From contig JAYRWN010000126.1 of the NCBI GenBank assembly GCA_041917975.1, forward strand, positions 1-49,815: DNA of 49,815 nt, given 5' to 3'. This DNA is from JAYRWN01 sp041917975. Lineage in GTDB: Bacteria > Bacteroidota > Bacteroidia > Chitinophagales > Saprospiraceae. Below the pieces are notes generated by a model that made no database searches, was not told the origin of the DNA, and saw only the letters and a program-made list of their open reading frames with translations. Of the stretch, positions 8,477 to 15,527 are shown one piece after another. The number at the start of each line of letters is the position of its first letter. Position 1 is the first letter of the stretch. Position numbers and translations under genes: made by a program.

Positions 8477-8837
8477 TCTTATGATAATTATTTACTATTA
8501 ATTAATTTATATATTCATTATTAGTACTGTTGGGATGTTAATATTATATAAACGCAAATAAAATCAACAATTTATTAAGAATTATCAACAGTATTGTATG
8601 GGTATATTATTAATATAACACATTGATTATCTTATATTTAATTAAATATAAACAATAAAAAAATAAATGACAATAAGTAAAGTATTGATAAAAGCAATGT
8701 GAGCAACATACTCAATTAAGTATAGATTATTAAAAAGGTATTGATAATTTATTAATAATATTATATTTTAAGATTATATATACTAAAAATACCCTTATTA
8801 TACACCTCAAAAGTCACTTAATTAACCCTGTATTTAC
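8477..8837. other. Candidate chromosomal replication origin (oriC), AT-rich intergenic stretch
   Basis: This is the largest gene-free stretch, between divergent ctaA and dtd. A hand count over 8521-8820 gives 56 G+C in 300 bases (about 19%). DnaA-box-like words are TTATCAACA at 8582-8590, TTATACACC at 8798-8806, and two copies of TATTGATAA (TTATCAATA on the minus strand) at 8683-8691 and 8739-8747; the first two are one mismatch from TTATNCACA and the last two differ by two bases from TTATCCACA. TTATTAATA-type words resemble a duplex-unwinding element. The strand bias of flanking genes reverses across it, and two parS-like sites lie about 2 kb to the left. No ORF, tRNA or terminator is evident. 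Confidence 0.6.
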
Positions 8838-9290
8838 ATGCGCGTAGTTATTCAAAGAGTAAAAGAAGCCTCTGTAAAAATAGAAGGTGTGATTCATGCC
8901 AGTATTCATCAAGGGTATTTGATTCTATTGGGTATTGAATCCGGGGATACCAGTGATGATGTAGATTGGTTATCCGCTAAGATAGTTAACCTGCGCATTT
9001 TTAGTGACCATCAAGGATTAATGAATAATAACATTCTTTCAGTAAAAGGTGAAATATTAGTAATAAGTCAATTTACGCTATACGCCAGTTATATGAAGGG
9101 CAACCGACCGTCATTCTTACGGTCTGCCAAACCAGTGGAGGCAATCCCTCTATATCAGGTTTTTATTAAACAATTGGAAATAAAACTAGGGAAAAGAGTC
9201 ATGACAGGCGTGTTTGGTGCCGATATGCAGATAGGTTTAATTAATGATGGACCGGTTACAATAATTATTGATACTAAAAATAAGGAATAA
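8838..9290 (+). CDS. dtd: D-aminoacyl-tRNA deacylase
   Basis: DTD removes D-amino acids (and glycine mischarged on tRNA-Ala) from tRNA and so guards chirality in translation. The 150-residue protein has the expected length and motifs: the start MRVVIQRVKEASVKI, SQFTLYAS near residues 76-83, KGNRPSFLRSA near 87-97, and the invariant Gly-cisPro motif in NDGPVTIII near 136-144. It is the first gene to the right of the candidate origin. Its stop overlaps the ATG of the next gene by one base (TAATG), so the two are translationally linked. Confidence 0.94.
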   Translation: MRVVIQRVKEASVKIEGVIHASIHQGYLILLGIESGDTSDDVDWLSAKIVNLRIFSDHQGLMNNNILSVKGEILVISQFTLYASYMKGNRPSFLRSAKPVEAIPLYQVFIKQLEIKLGKRVMTGVFGADMQIGLINDGPVTIIIDTKNKE

Positions 9291-9631
9291 TGCATATTTC
9301 AGAAGCGCAACGAAGAGTAGATGAGTGGATTAAGATTTATGGAGTGCGGTATTTTACCCCTTTAAACAATTTAGCCATATTAACAGAAGAGGTGGGCGAA
9401 GTGGCTAGGTTAATGGTAAGACTTTTTGGAGAACAGTCTTTTAAAAACGACGAAGAGAAAAAGCAAGCACCCGGAAAATTGAAAGAAGAAATGACTGATG
9501 TTCTATTTGTACTCTTGTGTCTTGCAAACCAATGTGACATAGATTTGGAACAAGGTTTAGAAGAAAATATTTTAAAAAAGACCCAGCGCGACAAAAATAG
9601 ACACCACCAAAACAAAAAGCTCAAATCTTAA
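9290..9631 (+). CDS. MazG-like nucleotide pyrophosphohydrolase
   Basis: The 113-residue protein is an all-alpha MazG/dUTPase-superfamily NTP pyrophosphohydrolase. The metal-binding EExxE motif is EEVGE near residues 29-33, and the second acidic helix is KEEMTDVLFVLLCLANQ near 66-82 with the E-x3-D pattern. A small single-domain form like this usually hydrolyses a non-canonical or excess nucleotide to the monophosphate; the substrate is not visible from sequence. It overlaps dtd by one base, and its 3' end overlaps the convergent prsW-like gene by 11 bases. Confidence 0.87.
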   Translation: MHISEAQRRVDEWIKIYGVRYFTPLNNLAILTEEVGEVARLMVRLFGEQSFKNDEEKKQAPGKLKEEMTDVLFVLLCLANQCDIDLEQGLEENILKKTQRDKNRHHQNKKLKS

Positions 9632-10298
9632 ACGGGGATAATTGTTGTAATCCTTTGGCTAACCGGACAGAAAGCACTATTCCCAAAGCTAAAACCACTA
9701 AAGAACCTAATAATAAAACATCCGAAATATGTTGGATTATAAAAAAATCGTAAGCACTATGAAAAACCAAAACGAGCAACATTCCTTTAATTAACCCAGA
9801 TAAATTAAGGTAACCAAACTTAAATTTTCCAACATAATAACCCATCAAAATTGCAAAAATACCATGGGCAGGAACGGCGGTAAAACTCCTGACAACGATA
9901 GTTTCTAGACCATAAGTATAACCATAGAGGATATTTTCTAAAGTAGCGAAACCCATGCCCAACATGACTGTATATATAATTCCATCTATAGGTTCATTAA
10001 AATGTTTAGATCGAAACGGGATTGTCATTACACCTAAGAACTTTAAAAGCTCTTCAGGAACACTTACTCCATAAAAACTATAAGCAAAAGTCAAAAGTAT
10101 ATTAGATCCGTAATCTGGATGATGGGTATGAATAAATTCTTCGATAAAATAAGCCAACAAGGACAATCCAACCCCGATAAAGAAAGTTAATACAACCTGA
10201 CCAGTTGGTTCTTTTTCATATTTATCCACATAAACATAGACCAGAACAGCGATAATGAGAGCGGGTAAAATAGAAACAATTAAAGCCAAATCAGACAT
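9621..10298 (-). CDS. PrsW-family intramembrane metalloprotease
   Basis: The 225-residue protein has about seven to eight hydrophobic helices. It carries the motifs of the PrsW/CPBP membrane-protease group: PEELLKF (EExxK, near residues 80-86), FATLENILYG (near 117-126), VPAHGIFAIL (His, near 142-151) and VFHSAYDFFI (HxxxD, near 179-188). PrsW of Bacillus cleaves an anti-sigma factor, but no anti-sigma substrate is adjacent here, so the target is unknown. The gene is monocistronic and convergent with the MazG-like gene. It contains a perfect DnaA-box word TTATCCACA at 10222-10230. Confidence 0.82.
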   Translation of the reverse strand: MSDLALIVSILPALIIAVLVYVYVDKYEKEPTGQVVLTFFIGVGLSLLAYFIEEFIHTHHPDYGSNILLTFAYSFYGVSVPEELLKFLGVMTIPFRSKHFNEPIDGIIYTVMLGMGFATLENILYGYTYGLETIVVRSFTAVPAHGIFAILMGYYVGKFKFGYLNLSGLIKGMLLVLVFHSAYDFFIIQHISDVLLLGSLVVLALGIVLSVRLAKGLQQLSPFKI

Positions 10299-10356
10299 AG
10301 GTCATTTTTCACCAAAACCAGGTATAAAGGCATACCGAAGGGAAGAAAGATTCAAT

Positions 10357-10376
10357 TTATCGAATTAATTCGATAA
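10357..10376. promoter_or_regulatory. 20-bp perfect palindrome, possible operator
   Basis: TTATCGAATTAATTCGATAA is a perfect 20-bp palindrome in the 110 bases between the divergent prsW-like and RsbU-like genes, 32 bases before the latter's ATG. It could be the operator of a dimeric regulator acting on either gene. It shares the half-site CGAATT/AATTCG with the small stem-loop before thrA at 1907-1922. No regulator can be assigned. Confidence 0.4.
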
Positions 10377-10408
10377 TCAACGTAAAATTTAGAACTTGTG
10401 TTTTGAAT

Positions 10409-11665
10409 ATGAAAATTACTGCGAGCGATATAGAGAAGCTGGAAAGAGAACTGCATTTGAAGCAATTGCAGATTAAAAGCATATTAACTATTACCCAGGC
10501 TATTAACGATAATGTCAGCGCATTAGGTCTTTATAATATGTACCGTTCCTTCTTGAATTGGGAAATGGGTGTTAAACGAATGGCACTTTTTGTAACAAAT
10601 GAATCTGATTGGGAAATAGCCAGCAGCATCAATGTTGATGAAAGTTTGTTTGATGATAGTTTTGGCGGTCAATTATCTAAAATCCAGAGATTATATAAAG
10701 TCAATTCCCATGATGAGGCGGTTATCAGACAATTTGATGTTATTATTCCGGTTTTCCACAAAGAGGTTCCGATTGCCTATGCGCTGATAGGAGAGTGCAA
10801 TGAAAACCAAGATTTTTATTCTAAAATTCAATTTATCACCACCATTACCAACATCGTAGCGGTTGCCATTGAAAATAAAAGATTGTTTAAAAAACAATTG
10901 GAACAGGAGCGTTTGCGCCGGGAAATAGAACTAGCCAGTGAAGTTCAAAACATGTTGATTCCCAGCACTTTACCTAAAAATAAATCGTTTGAATTAGCTA
11001 GTATATATAAACCCCACTACACGGTAGGTGGTGATTATTTCGACTATGTTCAAAGATCAGAAAACTCGTTTGTGGTGTGCATTGCTGACATTTCAGGTAA
11101 GGGTGTTGCTGCAGCATTATTGATGGCAAACTTCCAATCAAACCTAAGAATACTGGCTAAACAATCCACAGATGTAGTTGAGTTGGTAAAGTTAATTAAT
11201 CGCCAAGTATATGAAGTTACGAAAAGCGACCGGTACCTAACTTTGTTTGTAGCCTATGTAGATCTTAAAAAACAAGAGATAGAATATGTTAATGCTGGGC
11301 ATTATCCACCGATTCTCCATTGTAATAGCCAAATACATTTATTAAAAAAGGGTTGCACTGTGGTCGGGGCATTTGAAGAACTCAAGGCAATCGAAAAAGG
11401 AATATTAAAACTTTCAGGAGAAGTAACCCTTATGTTATATACCGATGGTTTGACCGACCTAAAAAATGTAAAAGGAGAATATTTTAACAATGATCAACTG
11501 GGTACATTTATTCAAGAAAACTGCCATCATCGGGCAACTGAACTAAACGAAATCTTGTTGCAAAAGTTACAGAGGTTTAATGCTGAACCGGATTTTCCGG
11601 ATGATATAGCTATTTTAACCTGCAAATTATTTTTAAACAAAACGGAAAATGGCCAAAAGAGATAA
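10409..11665 (+). CDS. RsbU/SpoIIE-type PP2C serine phosphatase with GAF-like sensor
   Basis: The 418-residue protein starts with a coiled-coil helix (about residues 5-30), then a GAF-like sensor region (about 30-165), a short linker helix, and a SpoIIE/PP2C phosphatase domain (about 185-410). Phosphatase motifs are YTVGGDYFDY near 209-218, CIADISGKGVAAALLMA near 229-245, LMLYTDGLTDL near 344-354 and FPDDIAILTCK near 396-406, with the metal-binding aspartates present. Such enzymes dephosphorylate an anti-sigma antagonist (STAS protein) and thereby switch a sigma factor on. ATG 10409 is preferred over the TTG at 10403. The next gene starts 17 bases before this one ends. The RsbW-like kinase at 1060-1461 may be its counterpart, by inference. 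Confidence 0.9.
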   Translation: MKITASDIEKLERELHLKQLQIKSILTITQAINDNVSALGLYNMYRSFLNWEMGVKRMALFVTNESDWEIASSINVDESLFDDSFGGQLSKIQRLYKVNSHDEAVIRQFDVIIPVFHKEVPIAYALIGECNENQDFYSKIQFITTITNIVAVAIENKRLFKKQLEQERLRREIELASEVQNMLIPSTLPKNKSFELASIYKPHYTVGGDYFDYVQRSENSFVVCIADISGKGVAAALLMANFQSNLRILAKQSTDVVELVKLINRQVYEVTKSDRYLTLFVAYVDLKKQEIEYVNAGHYPPILHCNSQIHLLKKGCTVVGAFEELKAIEKGILKLSGEVTLMLYTDGLTDLKNVKGEYFNNDQLGTFIQENCHHRATELNEILLQKLQRFNAEPDFPDDIAILTCKLFLNKTENGQKR

Positions 11666-12482
11666 AAATACCGCTGCTTTTATATCACTGGTTTTAGGCT
11701 GGGTAGGCGCACATCAGTTCTATTTGCGCAAACCGATTTTGGGACTATTATTTGTGTTCGCTCTCGTATACTTTAAAATGCCAGCTGCTTTTTTTCTGGG
11801 GTTAGTCAATGCCATATTTTTGCTTATGATGTCCAACGATGAGTTTAATAGACGATACAATCCTGGATTGAATGATGAAGAGCTACAGAAAAAAGAAACT
11901 GACTGGGAAAGATGGAATACCCAAAGGGATTATCAAAGGCGAAACCGGTCAACACCAACCCAAGAAACACCAAAGCCCCTCTTTAATACCTCACCAAAGA
12001 ACGTCCCTGAGTTAAAGAAGCCGAACCCTTTTATTCTTACAGGTATAAAAAAATACAAAGAATATGATGTCAGCGGAGCCATTGAAGATTTTACCAAAGC
12101 CCTGGAAATCCAACCTAACGATATCTCCACCCATTTTAACCTGGCTTGTGCCTACTCATTGACCGAAAAAAAGGAAAAATCATTCCATCATTTAGAAAAA
12201 GCAGTTGCTCTGGGGTTTAAAGATTATGAAAAAATTAAGACCCATGAACACCTGGCCTTTCTGCGTATTCAACCAGAATTTGAAGAGTTTGAAAAAAATG
12301 ATTTCCATATGCCGGTCAATATGCAAACAAAGGAAGCCACCGAAGTTGCCGCCAATACCGATAATGACGCATTACAAAGTGAAGAATTTTTATCTCAACT
12401 GAACAAACTGGCAGAATTAAGACAAAAAGGACTGATAACGGAAGAAGAATATGTATTAGAAAAGAAAAAGCTCTACAGGTAA
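11649..12482 (+). CDS. TM2-domain protein with TPR-like repeats and C-terminal SHOCT motif
   Basis: The 277-residue protein has three parts. Residues about 5-60 form a TM2-like pair of membrane helices with the typical GWVGAHQFYLRKPILGL turn. Residues about 125-200 hold one or two TPR-type repeats (DVSGAIEDFTKALEIQP, followed by HFNLACAYSLTEKKEKSFHHLEKAV). The last 27 residues match the SHOCT pattern (LNKLAELRQKGLITEEEY), a short helical module often found at protein ends with an oligomerising role. It overlaps the phosphatase gene by 17 bases and abuts the CBS gene without a gap, so it belongs to that operon. Its role is unknown; a membrane-anchored scaffold for neighbouring signalling proteins is a guess. 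Confidence 0.8.
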   Translation: MAKRDKNTAAFISLVLGWVGAHQFYLRKPILGLLFVFALVYFKMPAAFFLGLVNAIFLLMMSNDEFNRRYNPGLNDEELQKKETDWERWNTQRDYQRRNRSTPTQETPKPLFNTSPKNVPELKKPNPFILTGIKKYKEYDVSGAIEDFTKALEIQPNDISTHFNLACAYSLTEKKEKSFHHLEKAVALGFKDYEKIKTHEHLAFLRIQPEFEEFEKNDFHMPVNMQTKEATEVAANTDNDALQSEEFLSQLNKLAELRQKGLITEEEYVLEKKKLYR

Positions 12483-13142
12483 ATGATAGCAGGTGAACTG
12501 ATCAGCAAACAAAGGCTTTATGTTCAAGGTACGGACACAGTTCGTACTGCATTAATGAGTATGAATGACCATGAGATAAATGAAATACCCTTGTTAGCCG
12601 GAGATAAATATATTGGTCTGTTGGAGGACAAAGAACTGTTATCATATGGTCAGGAAGAATGTTTGGCTGAGCTGGATTTACCATTAAACCGGAAGTTTCT
12701 ACACCCAACGGAACATTTATTTAACGTTTTAGGGAAATTTTCAGAATGGCACTTAACGGCTATCCCGGTAGTTGATCAGGAAGAGAAATACATTGGCGTC
12801 TTACTGCAAGATGAAATCGTGGATTTTTATAATAAGAGTTTTGCATTTAGTAATCCAGGAAGTATAATAGTCTTGGAAATGGACGAAGTGGCATATTCTC
12901 TTAGCAAGCTGGTGCAGATCATAGAGAACGAAGGTGCTAAAATCTTGGGAATCTTTGTGTCCAAAGGGGAATCAGAGCACCAACTTATTCTAACCATCAA
13001 ACTAAGTTCCTTAGAGGTTTTAACTCTAAAAAATCATTTGGAGCGGCACAATTATAAGATTAAAGCTATTTACAGTGAACAGGAATACATGGAGACCCTG
13101 AATGAAAGATATAATGCATTAATGCATTATTTAAACCTATGA
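12483..13142 (+). CDS. CBS-domain protein with C-terminal ACT-like region
   Basis: The 219-residue protein begins with a pair of CBS motifs (about residues 5-120): INEIPLLAGDKYIGLLEDKEL and a second copy around LTAIPVVDQEEKYIGVLLQDE. CBS pairs bind adenosine nucleotides and act as energy or ligand sensors. The rest (about 130-219) contains a segment resembling an ACT-type fold (VLEMDEVAYSLSKLVQIIENEGAKILGIFV), seen in other Bacteroidota CBS proteins encoded near NAD kinase. It starts directly after the previous stop and overlaps the next gene by four bases (ATGA). The ligand and the target are not known. Confidence 0.82.
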   Translation: MIAGELISKQRLYVQGTDTVRTALMSMNDHEINEIPLLAGDKYIGLLEDKELLSYGQEECLAELDLPLNRKFLHPTEHLFNVLGKFSEWHLTAIPVVDQEEKYIGVLLQDEIVDFYNKSFAFSNPGSIIVLEMDEVAYSLSKLVQIIENEGAKILGIFVSKGESEHQLILTIKLSSLEVLTLKNHLERHNYKIKAIYSEQEYMETLNERYNALMHYLNL

Positions 13143-14554
13143 GATTTTTTATACCAAGGGCTATATATCACTTATTTTTATGGATTTCCCCTCTGGTTTT
13201 GACCGGGCAATCGTCAACAGAGGTCATGATCAAAGACATAACTATCAAGGGCAATCAAAAAACCAAGGCCGGAATAATATTTCGAGAGTGTACCTTTCGA
13301 ATCGGCGATACCATCCGCATAGAGGACCTCGATAATGCCATTAACCAAAGTAGGCTAAACATCATTAACAGTGGATTATTTAATGATGTGCAAATTAATG
13401 TAGGGCATTGGGATTTTGACAATCAAACCATTAACATAACCATAGAGGTTAAAGAGACTTGGTATTTATTTCCCGTTCCAATTTTTGAATTAGCAGACAG
13501 GAACTTTAATGTTTGGTGGACGGACCAAAACAGATCCTTAAAAAGAGTCAATTTGGGGTTACGCGTAAAATATACCAATCCAACCGGTAACGCGGACAAA
13601 CTGCAATTGGTTGCCCAGACCGGGTATACCCAAAAGTACCAATTTGAATACCATTTTCCGTATATAAATCGAGCTCAAACGCTTGGTTTATCAAGCAGTT
13701 TGTATTACGCGACCAATAAAGAAGTGAATTATCGGACCATTAAAAACAGACAGGTCTTTTATGTGGGAGACGATCCTGTTCTTTCGCGAGCAAGAACCAG
13801 CATGGGGTTACAATATCGCCCAAACATATTTGCCATTCATCGGCTGCACCTTGAGTATCATCAAAACACCATAGACTCCCTCATTGCCAATGAATTAAAT
13901 CCGAATTTTTTTAACCCAGGCGCTAAAGCGTTAAAGTATACTCAACTTCAATATTCTTTCATGTATGATGAACGGGACGCAAAAGCATATCCGTTAAAAG
14001 GCTTTTCTTTTTTTCTTGATGTCAAAAAGCAGGGCTTGATAAAACAAGATGATCTCAACCATTGGCAGTTAAGGTCCGAAGTTGATGCATATATTCCATT
14101 TACTCCTAAACATTCATTGGGGGTTTATATTATCGGACAAACCATACAACCCCAAAAGCAATACCCGTACCACATGGCCAAGGCACTGGGTTACGGAGAG
14201 AATTATCTCAAAGGGTATGAATATTATGTCATCGATGGACTGAGTATGCTCGTTTTTAAGTCAAAGTTTAAATATAACTTTTTCAACCGGACTATTTTTC
14301 CGGGAGGTTGGCTTAAAATAAATAAGTTAAAATCAGGGACGCCTATAAGGAGTTATTTAACCGGTGCTTTAGAATGGGGTTATGTTCACGACCCATTATA
14401 TTACCAAGACAATCCTTTTGCGAATCGGCCACTCAACAGTCTTTCATTAGGCCTTGATGTATTGTTTTATTATAATTTTATTTACACTATGGAGCTTAGT
14501 ATGAATCATTTGAAAGAGATCGGATTATTTTTGCATTATAATATCCGATTTTGA
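13139..14554 (+). CDS. BamA/TamA-like outer-membrane protein with one POTRA domain
   Basis: The 471-residue protein has an N-terminal signal peptide (hydrophobic to about residue 22, ending near LTGQS). It is followed by one POTRA-like domain (about residues 28-105: VMIKDITIKGNQKTKAGIIFREC, then SRLNIINSGLFNDVQINV), and a beta-barrel region of the Omp85/bacterial surface antigen type with many alternating aromatic strands to the end (LFLHYNIRF, with a C-terminal Phe). It is much shorter than true BamA, which has five POTRA domains, so it is a TamA-like or lineage-specific Omp85 protein. It overlaps the CBS gene by four bases, and its TGA overlaps the nadK ATG. The role, perhaps insertion of a subset of outer-membrane proteins, is inferred. 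Confidence 0.82.
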   Translation: MRFFIPRAIYHLFLWISPLVLTGQSSTEVMIKDITIKGNQKTKAGIIFRECTFRIGDTIRIEDLDNAINQSRLNIINSGLFNDVQINVGHWDFDNQTINITIEVKETWYLFPVPIFELADRNFNVWWTDQNRSLKRVNLGLRVKYTNPTGNADKLQLVAQTGYTQKYQFEYHFPYINRAQTLGLSSSLYYATNKEVNYRTIKNRQVFYVGDDPVLSRARTSMGLQYRPNIFAIHRLHLEYHQNTIDSLIANELNPNFFNPGAKALKYTQLQYSFMYDERDAKAYPLKGFSFFLDVKKQGLIKQDDLNHWQLRSEVDAYIPFTPKHSLGVYIIGQTIQPQKQYPYHMAKALGYGENYLKGYEYYVIDGLSMLVFKSKFKYNFFNRTIFPGGWLKINKLKSGTPIRSYLTGALEWGYVHDPLYYQDNPFANRPLNSLSLGLDVLFYYNFIYTMELSMNHLKEIGLFLHYNIRF

Positions 14555-15420
14555 TGAAATGCCTCCTTTTTGGACAAGTTATAAAGCCTGAGGATGAACC
14601 ATTTGTAAACGAAATAGTCAAAGAACTTGAGAGCCTAAACTTTGATATTAGTATATATCAAGATATTGTTGGAAGTATAAATCCAAAAACTTCATGGCCC
14701 GTTCTCTCCATGACGAATTTTTTTGCCGGGCAAGTAGACTTAATAATTTCTTTAGGCGGGGACGGAACGATGTTAAAAGCAGCTACCTTGTCTGGGTCCA
14801 CCGGAATTCCGCTGTTAGGAATAAATCTGGGCCGCTTAGGATTTTTAGCTACTACCGATAAAACGCAAGCCAAGAAAGTGTTGCAGGACATCAAAAAAGG
14901 GCAGTATTCCGTTGAAGCAAGAACCGCACTTAAATTGAAAAATGCTGAGCATTTGTTTGGCAATAATACTTTTGCACTTAACGATTTTACGATATTGAAA
15001 CGAGACAACTCTTCAATGATAAAGATTACCGCTTCAATTAATAATGAATTTTTCAATACTTACTGGGCTGACGGCTTGATAGTTTCGACACCCACAGGAA
15101 GCACAGGATATTCATTGAGTTGTGGGGGACCAATAGTTTTACCCCAAGCGAATAATTTTATTATTACTCCGGTTGCGCCTCACAACCTTACCGCCAGACC
15201 CACAGTAATTCCCGACAATAGTGAGTTAACATTCGAAGTAGAGGGTAGAAGTGAAAATTTTTTATGCACATTAGACTCAAGATTTGCTACTATAAATAGT
15301 GATCAGCGGTTGGTTCTATGTAAAAATGATTTTGCAATTAATTTAATCAAACCACACAAAGAATCGTTCTTAAAAACGTTAAGAGGTAAGCTAAACTGGG
15401 GAAGGGACATCCGCAATTAA
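14554..15420 (+). CDS. nadK: NAD kinase
   Basis: NadK phosphorylates NAD to NADP with ATP or polyphosphate. The 288-residue protein has the catalytic GGDGTMLKA motif near residues 68-76, the NE/ND motif replaced by LNDFTILKRDN near 138-148, the glycine-rich nucleotide loop TPTGSTGYSLSCGGP near 180-194, and ITPVAPHNLTARP near 203-215, all diagnostic. ATG 14554, overlapping the stop of the BamA-like gene (TGATG), is preferred to the TTG one codon earlier. It is the last gene of a run beginning at 10409; a 107-base gap with no recognisable signal precedes secA. Confidence 0.95.
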   Translation: MKCLLFGQVIKPEDEPFVNEIVKELESLNFDISIYQDIVGSINPKTSWPVLSMTNFFAGQVDLIISLGGDGTMLKAATLSGSTGIPLLGINLGRLGFLATTDKTQAKKVLQDIKKGQYSVEARTALKLKNAEHLFGNNTFALNDFTILKRDNSSMIKITASINNEFFNTYWADGLIVSTPTGSTGYSLSCGGPIVLPQANNFIITPVAPHNLTARPTVIPDNSELTFEVEGRSENFLCTLDSRFATINSDQRLVLCKNDFAINLIKPHKESFLKTLRGKLNWGRDIRN

Positions 15421-15527
15421 AGCAGACAGAATGTCAACAAGGCGGCGACAAATTGGCAAAATGGCAGCATAATCAGATATGGAATAATAAGTGATAGGAT
15501 AAAAGCATATTATATAAAAAGATACAA

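Noticed and set aside
11649..11665. Overlap of the phosphatase and TM2 genes as a sign of a frameshift or fusion
   Set aside because: Both frames have complete, different domains with sensible ends; a 17-base overlap is normal in this tightly packed operon.
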